The notes under the pieces are model-generated. The model had not been told where the DNA came from and ran no database searches. It was given only the letters and a program-made list of their open reading frames with translations. A stretch of 64,000 bases of DNA from Apostichopus japonicus (taxonomy: Eukaryota; Echinodermata; Holothuroidea; Aspidochirotida; Stichopodidae): positions 27,369,960 through 27,433,959 of the forward strand of contig NC_092563.1 in assembly GCF_037975245.1 (NCBI RefSeq), given 5' to 3'. Shown here piece by piece: positions 1-12,087 of this stretch. The number at the start of each line of letters is the position of its first letter. Position 1 is the stretch's first letter. A program made the position numbers and the translations under genes.

Positions 1-62
1 ACTTTACGTAGCAGGTAGAAAAGCAAATAGACGACCAATAGGGCAGCCAAGTCAATTGGACA

Positions 63-83
63 CCCCCCACCCCTCCCCTACCC
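63..83 (-). other. G-quadruplex-capable motif, one per monomer (example in monomer 1)
   Basis: The plus strand carries C-runs of 6, 4, 4 and 3 separated by loops of 1, 1 and 2 bases. The minus strand therefore fits the standard pattern of four G-runs of at least three with loops of 1-7 bases. The same block recurs at the same place in nearly every monomer. The last loop is TA or CG depending on monomer subtype, and the first run is 5 or 6. The motif survives in odd copies such as the one near 31062, where the first run drops to three. In monomers 45 and 61 (near 35103 and 48004) a substitution removes one run. Folding in vivo is not shown. Confidence 0.75.
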
Positions 84-196
84 TCCATCCCATTCAACAA
101 GGATGAATACACATAAAATCCTATGCTTTCAAATATTTGATCCTAATGATAGCTCTAACCTACATATAGCTGCTTTCCCAGTTTCCCCCTCCAGCA

Positions 197-207
197 ACCC
201 CCTCCCT
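197..207. repeat. Variable poly-C tract (example in monomer 1)
   Basis: In monomer 1 the tract is five C followed by TCCC. In other monomers it reaches about 15 C (near 10669 and 56652), and the following TCCC is present or absent by subtype. It is the most length-variable site in the monomer. It shifts the frame of every short open frame that crosses it, and it is also a likely place for sequencing error. Confidence 0.85.
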
Positions 208-308
208 TTTGCCCAACATTATGGTTCCACATATGGGTGGAGCCTGTAAAAGTTGGACAAGATCATTTTCTACACTGATGCATTTGAGATTAAGCAGTTC
301 ATCAATTT

Positions 309-324
309 GGAATGACATCAAAAC
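309..324 (+). repeat. Internal direct repeat, copy 1 (monomer 1)
   Basis: The 16-bp string GGAATGACATCAAAAC occurs here and again at 634-649, 325 bp later in the same monomer. The pair recurs in other monomers, although in one large subtype the second copy begins GAAATG. Confidence 0.85.
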
Positions 325-408
325 TTTGAAACGGTGAAAATAAGATGGTCAAAAATTAATATTAGACTGTTCAGTAATTCTCACACACATTGGGACCCTA
401 ATAGTTGA

Positions 409-420
409 AAAAAAAAAAAC
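409..420. repeat. Variable poly-A tract (example in monomer 1)
   Basis: A run of A follows GTTG and precedes CCTTTGACATTACA. It ranges from about 7 A (near 58484) to 16 A (60904-60919) and is interrupted by a T in monomer 19 (near 14920). A minority subtype has TTCTACTTTACA after the A-run, for example near 7688, 12509, 18957 and 61725. Confidence 0.8.
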
Positions 421-633
421 CTTTGACATTACATCTAATATACATCACCTTAATCTATGCTGTTGGAAATGGTAAAAAAAATCTTTCTCAAACAATAGGA
501 GAAAGCCATAACAGTGTACATCCCTATTTTCTCTATAATATATCAAATTGTATGAATACAGCACATGCAACAGCATATATATTCTGATTAGGGCTTTCCA
601 ATCATCCCCACCCCTCATTCCCACTCAACTAGT

Positions 634-649
634 GGAATGACATCAAAAC
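634..649 (+). repeat. Internal direct repeat, copy 2 (monomer 1)
   Basis: Second copy of the 16-bp repeat at 309-324. It follows a C-rich block (about 604-625) that resembles the C-rich block at about 63-98, which suggests an old partial duplication inside the monomer. Confidence 0.8.
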
Positions 650-687
650 ATTATTTATACATAATATCACATTATTAGGGCGTTATG

Positions 688-712
688 AGGGTCTGACCCT
701 GTATACGGTACC
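688..712. other. Cluster of three adjacent palindromes, one per monomer (example in monomer 1)
   Basis: Three dyads lie end to end: AGGGTC-T-GACCCT (688-700), GTATAC (701-706) and GGTACC (707-712). The cluster recurs in almost all monomers. The major alternative subtype reads GGAGGTCTGACCC, which keeps a four-base GGTC/GACC stem. Rare copies damage one element: near 10376 (GTATAT), near 12787 (GACCCA) and near 20853 (one C lost from GGTACC). A protein-binding site is possible but not shown. It may simply be chance spread by array homogenisation. Confidence 0.6.
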
Positions 713-3218
713 TGATTCCATAGTAACCCACACCACTTGCCCCATGCAATGATCTAGATAGAGTGATAGTGTACAAACTGTAATTTTCAGGACATATCAA
801 ACTTTACGTAGCAGGTAGAAAAGCAAATAGGCGACCAATAGGGCAGCCAAGTCAATTGGACACCCCCACCCCTCCCCTACCCTCCATCCCATTCAACAAG
901 GATGAATACACATAAAATCCTATGCTTTCAAATATTTGATCCTAATGATAGCTCTAACCTACATATAGCTGCTTTTCCAGTTTCCCCCTTCAGCAATCGC
1001 CCCCCCCCCTTTTTGCCCAACATTATGGTTCCACATATGGGTGGAGCCTGTAAAAGTTGGACAAGATCATTTTCTACACTGATGTATTTGAGATTAAGCA
1101 GTTCATCAATTTGGAATGACATCAAAACTTTGAAACGGTGAAAATAAGATGGTCAAAAATTAATATTAGAATGTTCATTAAATTCTCACACACATTATGG
1201 GGACCCTAATAGTTGAAAAAAAAAAAACCGTTGACATTACATTTAATATACATCACCTTAATCTATGCTGTTGGAAATGGTAAAAAAATCTTTCTCAAAC
1301 AATAGGAGAAAGCCATAACAGTGTACATCCCTATTTTCTCTATGATATATCAAATTGTATGAATACAGCACATGCAACAGCATATATATTCTGATTAGGG
1401 CTTTCCAATCATCCCCACCCCTCATTCCCACTCAACTAGTGGAATGACATCAAAACATTATTTATACATAATATCACATTATTAGGGCGTTATGAGGGTC
1501 TGACCCTGTATACGGTACCTGATTCCATAGTAACCCACACCACTTGCCCCATGCAATGATCTAGATAGAGTAATAGTGTACAAACTGTAATTTTCAGGAC
1601 ATATCAAACTTTACGTAGCAGGTAGAAAAGCAAATAGACGACCAATAGGGCAGCCAAGTCAATTGGACACCCCCCACCCCTCCCCTACCCTCCATTCCAT
1701 TCAACAAGGATGAATACACATAAAATCCTATGCTTTCAAATATTTGATCCTAATGATAGCTCTAACCTACATATAGCTGCTTTCCCAGTTTCCCCCTCCA
1801 GCAACCCCCCCCCCTCCCTTTTGCCCAACATTATGGTTCCACATATGGGTGGAGCCTGTAAAAGTTGGACAAGATCATTTTCTACACTGATGCATTTGAG
1901 ATTAAGCAGTTCATCAATTTGGAATGACATCAAAACTTTGAAACGGTGAAAATAAGATGGTCAAAAATTAATATTAGACTGTTCAGTAATTCTCACACAC
2001 ATTGGGACCCTAATAGTTGAAAAAAAAAAACCTTTGACATTACATCTAATATACATCACCTTAATCTATGCTGTTGGAAATGGTAAAAAAATTCTTTCTC
2101 AAACAATAGGAGAAAGCCATAACAGTGTACATCCCTATTTTCTCTATGATATATCAAATTGTATGAATACAGCACATGCAACAGCATATATATTCTGATT
2201 AGGGCTTTCCAATCATCCCCACCCCTCATTCCCACTCAACTAGTGGAATGACATCAAAACATTATTTATACATAATATCACATTATTAGGGCGTTATGAG
2301 GGTCTGACCCTGTATACGGTACCTGATTCCATAGTAACCCACACCACTTGCCCCATGCAATGACCTAGATAGAGTGATAGTGTACAAACTGTAATTTTCA
2401 GGACATATCAAACTTTACGTAGCAGGTAGAAAAGCAAATAGACGACCAATAGGGCAGCCAAGTCAATTGGACACCCCCCACCCCTCCCCTACCCTCCATC
2501 CCATTCAACAAGGATGAATACACATAAAATCCTATGCTTTCAAATATTTGATCCTAATGATAGCTCTAACCTACATATAGCTGCTTTTCCAGTTTCCCCC
2601 TTCAGCAATCGCCCCCCCCCCTTTTTGCCCAACATTATGGTTCCACATATGGGTGGAGCCTGTAAAAGTTGGACAAGATCATTTTCTACACTGATGTATT
2701 TGAGATTAAGCAGTTCATCAATTTGGAATGACATCAAAACTTTGAAACGGTGAAAATAAGATGGTCAAAAATTAATATTAGAATGTTCATTAAATTCTCA
2801 CACACATTATGGGGACCCTAATAGTTGAAAAAAAAAAACCGTTGACATTACATTTAATATACATCACCTTAATCTATGCTGTTGGAAATGGTAAAAAAAT
2901 CTTTCTCAAACAATAGGAGAAAGCCATAACAGTGTACATCCCTATTTTCTCTATGATATATCAAATTGTATGAATACAGCACATGCAACAGCATATATAT
3001 TCTGATTAGGGCTTTCCAATCATTCCCACCCCTCATTCCCACTCAACTAGTGAAATGACATCAAAACATTATTTATACATAATATCACATTATTAGGGCG
3101 TTATGGAGGTCTGACCCTGTATACGGTACCTGATTCCATAGTAACCCACACCACTTGCCACATGCAATGATCTAGATAGAGTGATAGTGTACAAACTGTA
3201 ATTTTCAGGACATATCAA

Positions 3219-6200
3219 ACTTTACGTAGCAGGTAGAAAAGCAAATAGACGACCAATAGGGCAGCCAAGTCAATTGGACACCCCCCACCCCTCCCCGACC
3301 CTCCATCCCATTCAACAAGGATGAATACACATAAAATCCTATGCTTTCAAATATTTGATCCTAATGATAGCTCTAACCTACATATAGCTGCTTTCCCAGT
3401 TTCCCCCTTCAGCAATCCCCCCCTCCCTTTTGCCCAACATTATGGTTCCACATATGGGTGGAGCCTGTAAAAGTTGGACAAGATCATTTTCTACACTGAT
3501 GCATTTGAGATTAAGCAGTTCATCAATTTGGAATGACATCAAAACTTTGAAACGGTGAAAATAAGATGGTCAAAAATTAATATTAGACTGTTCATTAATT
3601 CTCACACACATTGGGACCCTAATAGTTGAAAAAAAAAAACCCTTTGACATTACATCTAATATACATCACCTTAATCTATGCTGTTGGAAATGGTAAAAAA
3701 AATCTTTCTCAAACAATAGGAGAAAGCCATAACAGTGTACATCCCTATTTTCTCTATAATATATCAAATTGTATGAATACAGCACATGCAACAGCATATA
3801 TATTCTGATTAGGGCTTTCCAATCATGCCCACCCCTCATTCCCACTCAACTAGTGAAATGACATCAAAACATTATTTATACATAATATCACATTATTAGG
3901 GCGTTATGGAGGTCTGACCCTGTATACGGTACCTGATTCCATAGTAACCCACATCACTTGCCACATGCAATGATCTAGATAGAGTGATAGTGTACAAACT
4001 GTAATTTTCAGGACATATCAAACTTTACGTAGCAGGTAGAAAAGCAACTAGACGACCAATAGGGCAGCCAAGTCAATTGGACACCCCCCACCCCTCCCCC
4101 GACCCTCCATCCCATTCAACAAGGATGAATACACATAAAATCCTATGCTTTCAAATATTTGATCCTAATGATAGCTCTAACCTACATATAGCTGCTTTCC
4201 CAGTTTCCCCCTCCAGCAATCGCCCCCCCCCCCCTTTTTGCCCAACATTATGGTTCCACATATGGGTGGAGCCTGTAAAAGTTGGACAAGATCATTTTCT
4301 ACACTGATGTATTTGAGATTAAGCAGTTCATCAATTTGGAATGACATCAAAACTTTGAAACGGTGAAAATAAGATGGTCAAAAATTAATATTAGACTGTT
4401 CATTAATTCTCACACACACTATGGGGACCCTAATAGTTGAAAAAAAAAAAACCTTTGACATTACATTTAATATACATCACCTTAATCTATGCTGTTGGAA
4501 ATGGTAAAAAAAATCTTTCTCAAACAATAGGAGAAAGCCATAACAGTGTACATCCCTATTTTCTCTATGATATATCAAATTGTATGAATACAGCACATGC
4601 AACAGCATATATATTCTGATTAGGGCTTTCCAATCATCCCCACCCCTCATTCCCACTCAACTAGTGAAATGACATCAAAACATTATTTATACATAATATC
4701 ACATTATTAGGGCGTTATGGAGGTCTGACCCTGTATACGGTACCTGATTCCATAGTAACCCACACCACTTGCCACATGCAATGATCTAGATAGAGTGATA
4801 GTGTACAAACTGTAATTTTCAGGACATATCAAACTTTACGTAGCAGGTAGAAAAGCAAATAGACGACCAATAGGGCAGCCAAGTCAATTGGACACCCCCC
4901 ACCCCTCCCCGACCCTCCATCCCATTCAACAAGGATGAATACACATAAAATCCTATGCTTTCAAATATTTGATCCTAATAAAAGCTCTAACCTACATATA
5001 GCTGCTTTCCCAGTTTCCCCCTTCAGCAATCCCCCCCCCCCCTTTTGCCCAACATTATGGTTCCACATATGGGTGGAGCCTGTAAAAGTTGGACAAGATC
5101 ATTTTCTACACTGATGCATTTGAGATTAAGCAGTTCATCAATTTGGAATGACATCAAAACTTTGAAACGGTGAAAATAAGATGGTCAAAAATTAATATTA
5201 GACTGTTTATTAATTCTTACACACATTGGGACCCTAATAGTTGAAAAAAAAACCCTTTGACATTACATTTAATATACATCACCTTAATCTATGCTGTTGG
5301 AAATGGTAAAAAAAATCTTTCTCAAACAATAGGAGAAAGCCATAACAGTGTACATGCATCCCTATTTTCTCTATAATATATCAAATTGTATGAATACAGC
5401 ACATGCAACAGCATATATATTCTGATTAGGGCTTTCCAATCATCCCCACCCCTCATTCCCACTCAACTAGTGGAATGACATCAAAACATTATTTATACAT
5501 AATATCACATTATTAGGGCGTTATGAGGGTCTGACCCTGTATACGGTACCTGATTCCATAGTAACCCACACCACTTGCCACATGCAATGATCTAGATAGA
5601 GTGATAGTGTACAAACTGTAATTTTCAGGACATATCAAACTTTACGTAGCAGGTAGAAAAGCAAATAGACGACCAATAGGGCAGCCAAGTCAATTGGACA
5701 CCCCCACCCCTCCCCGACCCTCCATCCCATTCAACAAGGATGAATACACATAAAATCCTATGCTTTCAAATATTTGATCCTAATGATAGCTCTAACCTAC
5801 ATATAGCTGCTTTCCCAGTTTCCCCCTCCAGCAACCCCCCCCCCCCCTCCCTTTTGCCCAACATTATGGTTCCACATATGGGTGGAGCCTGTAAAAGTTG
5901 GACAAGATCATTTTCTACACTGATGCATTTGAGATTAAGCAGTTCATCAATTTGGAATGACATCAAAACTTTGAAACCGTGAAAATAAGATGGTCAAAAA
6001 TTAATATTAGACTGTTCATTAATTCTTACACACATTATGGGGACCCTAATAGTTGAAAAAAAAAACCTTTGACATTACATTTAATATACATCACCTTAAT
6101 CTATGCTGTTGGAAATGGTAAAAAAAATCTTTCTCAAACAATAGGAGAAAGCCATAACAGTGTACATGCATCCCTATTTTCTCTATGATATATCAAATTG

Positions 6201-9200
6201 TATGAATACAGCACATGCAACAGCATATATATTCTGATTAGGGCTTTCCATTCATCCCCACCCCTCATTCCCACTCAACTAGTGAAATGACATCAAAACA
6301 TTATTTATACATAATATCACATTATTAGGGCGTTATGGAGGTCTGACCCTGTATACGGTACCTGATTCCATAGTAACCCACACCACTTGCCACATGCAAT
6401 GATCTAGATAGAGTGATAGTGTACAAACTGTAATTTTCAGGACATATCAAACTTTACGTAGCAGGTAGAAAAGCAAATAGACGACCAATAGGGCAGCCAA
6501 GTCAATTGGACACCCCCCACCCCTCCCCGACCCTCCATCCCATTCAACAAGGATGAATACACATAAAATCCTATGCTTTCAAATATTTGATCCTAATGAT
6601 AGCTCTAACCTACATATAGCTGCTTTCCCAGTTTCCCCCTTCAGCAACCCCCCCCCCCCTCCCTTTTGCCCAACATTATGGTTCCACATATGGGTGGAGC
6701 CTGTAAAAGTTGGACAAGATCATTTTCTACACTGATGCATTTGAGATTAAGCAGTTCATCAATTTGGAATGACATCAAAACTTTGAAACGGTGAAAATAA
6801 GATGGTCAAAAATTAATATTAGACTGTTCATTAATTCTCACACACATTGGGACCCTAATAGTTGAAAAAAAAAACCTTTGACATTACATTTAATATACAT
6901 CACCTTAATCTATGCTGTTGGAAATGGTAAAAAAAATCTTTCTCAAACAATAGGAGAAAGCCATAACAGTGTACATGCATCCCTATTTTCTCTATGATAT
7001 ATCAAATTGTATGAATACAGCACATGCAACAGCATATATATTCTGATTAGGGCTTTCCAATCATCCCCACCCCTCATTCCCACTCAACTAGTGAAATGAC
7101 ATCAAAACATTATTTATACATAATATCACATTATTAGGGCGTTATGGAGGTCTGACCCTGTATACGGTACCTGATTCCATAGTAACCCACACCACTTGCC
7201 ACATACAATGATCTAGATAGAGTGATAGTGTACAAACTGTAATTTTCAGGACATATCAAACTTAACGTAGCAGGTAGAAAAGCAAATAGACGACCAATAG
7301 GGCAGCCAAGTCAATTGGACACCCCCCACCCCTCCCCGACCCTCCATCCCATTCAACAAGGATGAATACACATAAAATCCTATGCTTTCAAATATTTGAT
7401 CATAATGATAGCTCTAACCTACATATAGCTGCTTTCCCAGTTTCCCCCTCCAGCAATCCCCCCCCCCTCCCTTTTGCCCAACATTATGGTTCCACATATG
7501 GGTGGAGCCTGTAAAAGTTGGACAAGATCATTTTCTACACTGATGCATTTGAGATTAAGCAGTTCATCAATTTGGAATGACATCAAAACTTTGAAGCGGT
7601 GAAAATAAGATGGTCAAAAATTAATATTAGACTGTTCATTAAATTCTCACACACATTATGGGGACCCTAATAGTTGAGAAAAAAAACCTTCTACTTTACA
7701 TTTAATATACATCACCTTAATCTATGCTGTTGGAAATGGTAAAAAAAATCTTTCTCAAACAATAGGAGAAAGCCATAACAGTGTACATCCCTATTTTCTC
7801 TATGATATATCAAATTGTATGAATACAGCACATGCAACAGCATATATATTCTGATTAGGGCTTTCCAATCATCCCCACCCCTCATTCCCACTCAACTAGT
7901 GGAATGACATCAAAACATTATTTATACATAATATCACATTATTAGGGCGTTATGGAGGTCTGACCCTGTATACGGTACCTGATTCCATAGTAACCCACAC
8001 CACTTGCCCCATGCAATGATCTAGATAGAGTGATAGTGTACAAACTGTAATTTTCAGGACATATCAAACTTTACGTAGCAGGTAGAAAAGCAAATAGACG
8101 ACCAATAGGGCAGCCAAGTCAATTGGACACCCCCCACCCCTCCCCTACCCTCCATCCCATTCAACAAGGATGAATACACATAAAATCCTATGCTTTCAAA
8201 TATTTGATCCTAATGATAGCTCTAACCTACATATAGCTGCTTTCCCAGTTTCCCCCTCCAGCAACCCCCTCCCTTTTGCCCAACATTATGGTTCCACATA
8301 TGGGTGGAGCCTGTAAAAGTTGGACAAGATCATTTTCTACACTGATGCATTTGAGATTAAGCAGTTCATCAATTTGGAATGACATCAAAACTTTGAAACG
8401 GTGAAAATAAGATGGTCAAAAATTAATATTAGACTGTTCAGTAATTCTCACACACATTGGGACCCTAATAGTTGAAAAAAAAAAACCTTTGACATTACAT
8501 TTAATATACATCACCTTAATCTATGCTGTTGGAAATGGTAAAAAAAATCTTTCTCAAACAATAGGAGAAAGCCATAACAGTGTACATCCCTATTTTCTCT
8601 ATAATATATCAAATTGTATGAATACAGCACATGCAACAGCATATATATTCTGATTAAGGCTTTCCAATCATCCCCACCCCTCATTCCCACTCAACTAGTG
8701 GAATGACATCAAAACATTATTTATACATAATATCACATTATTAGGGCGTTATGAGGGTCTGACCCTGTATACGGTACCTGATTCCATAGTAACCCACACC
8801 ACTTGCCACATGCAATGATCTAGATAGAGTGATAGTGTACAAACTGTAATTTTCAGGACATATCAAACTTTACGTAGCAGGTAGAAAAGCAAATAGACGA
8901 CCAATAGGGCAGCCAAGTCAATTGGACACCCCCCACCCCTCCCCTACCCTCCATCCCATTCAACAAGGATGAATACACATAAAATCCTATGCTTTCAAAT
9001 ATTTGATCCTAATGATAGCTCTAACCTACATATAGCAGCTTTCCCAGTTTCCCCCTCCAGCAACCCCCCCCCCTCCCTTTTGCCCAACATTATGGTTCCA
9101 CATATGGGTGGAGCCTGTAAAAGTTGGACAAGATCATTTTCTACACTGATGCATTTGAGATTAAGCAGTTCATCAATTTGGAATGACATCAAAACTTTGA

Positions 9201-12087
9201 AACGGTGAAAATAAGATGGTCAAAAATTAATATTAGACTGTTCAGTAATTCTCACACACATTGGGACCCTAAAAGTTGAAAAAAAAAACCTTTGACATTA
9301 CATTTAATATACATCACCTTAATCTATGCTGTTGGAAATGGTAAAAAAAATCTTTCTCAAACAATAGGAGAAAGCCATAACAGTGTACATCCCTATTTTC
9401 TCTATGATATATCAAATTGTATGAATACAGCACATGCAACAGCATATATATTCTGATTAGGGCTTTCCAATCATCCCCACCCCTCATTCCCACTCAACTA
9501 GTGGAATGACATCAAAACATTATTTATACATAATATCACATTATTAGGGCGTTATGGAGGTCTGACCCTGTATACGGTACCTGATTCCATAGTAACCTAC
9601 ACCTCTTGCCACATGCAATGATCTAGATAGAGTGATAGTGTACAAACTGTAATTTTCAGGACATATCAAACTTTACGTAGCAGGTAGAAAAGCAAATAGA
9701 CGACCAATAGGGCAGCCAAGTCAATTGGACACCCCCCACCCCTCCCCTACCCTCCATCCCATTCAACAAGGATGAATACACATAAAATCCTATGCTTTCA
9801 AATATTTGATCCTAATGATAGCTCTAACCTACATATAGCTGCTTTCCCAGTTTCCCCCTCCAGCAACCCCCCCCCCCTCCCTTTTGCCCAACATTATGGT
9901 TCCACATATGGGTGGAGCCTGTAAAAGTTGGACAAGATCATTTTCTACACTGATGCATTTGAGATTAAGCAGTTCATCAATTTGGAATGACATCAAAACT
10001 TTGAAACGGTGAAAATAAGATGGTCAAAAATTAATATTAGACTGTTCAGTAATTCTCACACACATTGGGACCCTAAAAGTTGAAAAAAAAACCTTTGACA
10101 TTACATTTAATATACATCACCTTAATCTATGCTGTTGGAAATGGTAAAAAAAATCTTTCTCAAACAATAGGAGAAAGCCATAACAGTGTACATCCCTATT
10201 TTCTCTATAATATATCAAATTGTATGAATACAGCACATGCAACAGCATATATATTCTGATTAAGGCTTTCCAATCATCCCCACACCTCATTCCCACTCAA
10301 CTAGTGAAATGACATCAAAACATTATTTATACATAATATCACATTATTAGGGCGTTATGAGGGTCTGACCCTGTATATGGTACCTGATTCCATAGTAACC
10401 CACACCACTTGCCCCATGCAATGATCTAGATAGAGTGATAGTGTACAAACTGTAATTTTCAGGACATATCAAACTTTACGTAGCAGGTAGAAAAGCAAAT
10501 AGACGACCAATAGGGCAGCCAAGTCAATTGGACACCCCCCACCCCTCCCCTACCCTCCATCCCATTCAACAAGGATGAATACACATAAAATCCTATGCTT
10601 TCAAATATTTGATCCTAATGATAGCTCTAACCTACATATAGCTGCTTTCCCAGTTTCCCCCTCCAGCAACCCCCCCCCCCCCCCTCCCTTTTGCCCAACA
10701 TTATGGTTCCACATATGGGTGGAGCCTGTAAAAGTTGGACAAGATCATTTTCTACACTGATGCATTTGAGATTAAGCAGTTCATCAATTTGGAATGACAT
10801 CAAAACTTTGAAACGGTGAAAATAAGATGGTCAAAAATTAATATTAGACTGTTCAGTAATTCTCACACACATTGGGACCCTAATAGTTGAAAAAAAAAAC
10901 CTTTGACATTACATCTAATATACATCACCTTAATCTATGCTGTTGGAAATGGTAAAAAAAATCTTTCTCAAACAATAGGAGAAAGCCATAACAGTGTACA
11001 TCCCTATTTTCTCTATGATATATCAAATTGTATGAATACAGCACATGCAACAGCATATATATTCTGATTAGGGCTTTCCAATCATCCCCACCCCTCATTC
11101 CCACTCAACTAGTGGAATGACATCAAAACATTATTTATACATAATATCACATTATTAGGGCGTTATGAGGGTCTGACCCTGTATACGGTACCTGATTCCA
11201 TAGTAACCCACACCACTTGCCCCATGCAATGATCTAGATAGAGTGATAGTGTACAAACTGTAATTTTCAGGACATATCAAACTTTACGTAGCAGGTAGAA
11301 AAGCAAATAGACGACCAATAGGGCAGCCAAGTCAATTGGACACCCCCCACCCCTCCCCTACCCTCCATCCCATTCAACAAGGATGAATACACATAAAATC
11401 CTATGCTTTCAAATATTTGATCCTAATGATAGCTCTAACCTACATATAGCTGCTTTCCCAGTTTCCCCCTCCAGCAACCCCCCCCCCCCGTCCCTTTTGC
11501 CCAACATTATGGTTCCACGTATGGGTGGAGCCTGTAAAAGTTGGACAAGATCATTTTCTACACTGATGCATTTGAGATTAAGCAGTTCATCAATTTGGAA
11601 TGACATCAAAACTTTGAAACCGTGAAAATAAGATGGTCAAAAATTAATATTAGACTGTTCAGCAATTCTCACACACATTGGGACCCTAATAGTTGAAAAA
11701 AAAAAACCTTTGACATTACATCTAATATACATCACCTTAATCTATGCTGTTGGAAATGGTAAAAAAAATCTTTCTCAAACAATAGGAGAAAGCCATAACA
11801 GTGTACATCCCTATTTTCTCTATAATATATCAAATTGTATGAATACAGCACATGCAACAGCATATATATTCTGATTAGGGCTTTCCAATCATCCCCACCC
11901 CTCATTCCCACTCAACTAGTGGAATGACATCAAAACATTATTTATACATAATATCACATTATTAGGGCGTTATGAGGGTCTGACCCTGTATACGGTACCT
12001 GATTCCATAGTAACCCACACCACTTGCCCCATGCAATGATCTAGATAGAGTGATAGTGTACAAACTGTAATTTTCAGGACATATCAA
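3219..12087. repeat. Monomers 5-15, mixed subtypes
   Basis: Eleven full-length copies. Monomers 7-9 carry a 4-bp insertion giving TACATGCATCCC (near 5352, 6167 and 6973). Monomer 10 starts with AAACTTAACG and carries GAAGCGG and the TTGAGAAAA variant near 7675. Monomers 12 and 13 share CCCTAAAAGTTG. Monomers 11 and 13 share GATTAAGGC. Monomer 12 ends with AACCTACACCTCTTGCC (near 9594). No region in this block departs from the satellite. Confidence 0.9.

Larger units (their letters stand above)
1..800 (+). repeat. Representative monomer (monomer 1) with its internal landmarks
   Basis: Reference copy, 800 bp. Landmarks in order: a TACGTA palindrome (4-9); a C-rich, G-quadruplex-capable block (63-83); a poly-C tract followed by CTCCC (about 198-206); a first copy of a 16-bp direct repeat (309-324); a poly-A tract (about 409-419); a second C-rich block (about 604-616); an ACTAGT palindrome (629-634); the second copy of the 16-bp repeat (634-649); and a run of three palindromes (688-712). 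TACGTA and GGTACC each occur once in this copy and in most others, so enzymes cutting them should give a ladder of about 805 bp. No Pol III box pair, splice structure or long open frame was convincing. Confidence 0.9.
1..3218. repeat. Monomers 1-4, alternating dimer (ABAB)
   Basis: Monomers 1 and 3 share CCAGCAACCCC with GTTCAGTAATTCTC. Monomers 2 and 4 share TTCAGCAATCGCCCC, GATGTATTTG and AGAATGTTCATTAAATTC. This makes a dimeric higher-order unit of about 1.61 kb. Monomer 6 (4022) carries the CAATCGCCCC variant again but without a regular alternation. Confidence 0.75.

Noticed and set aside
404-425. Poly-A tract as the tail of a retroposed SINE or LINE
   Set aside because: It lies inside every monomer at the same place, has no target duplication around it, and has no element body upstream.
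405-587. Recurrent open frame beginning MKKKKPLTLH
   Set aside because: Its start codon exists only because the preceding codons fall in the poly-A tract, and it opens or closes with tract length. It is a satellite by-product.
1-800. Tandem rRNA, 5S, snRNA or histone gene cluster
   Set aside because: No recognisable RNA gene, Pol III box pair or coding frame lies in the monomer.
1-800. CENP-B box as evidence for a centromere
   Set aside because: I found no match to the known CENP-B box pattern in the monomer. Centromere identity stays a guess from array size alone.
928-1125. Recurrent minus-strand open frame of 64-67 codons beginning MMSFQIDELL
   Set aside because: It overlaps the plus-strand frame, runs through the same variable tract, and varies at non-synonymous sites (for example Y or C from the GTATTTG/GCATTTG change). 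I see no sign of selection as a protein.
902-1141. Recurrent plus-strand open frame of 60-80 codons beginning MNTHKILCFQ in many monomers
   Set aside because: It crosses the poly-C tract, whose length changes the frame from copy to copy and gives different C-termini. Its spread is explained by satellite copying. There is no codon-level constraint and no known domain.
3612-3640. CCCTAA strings as telomere repeats
   Set aside because: Each is a single CCCTAA inside GACCCTAATAG, once per monomer, not a tandem run.
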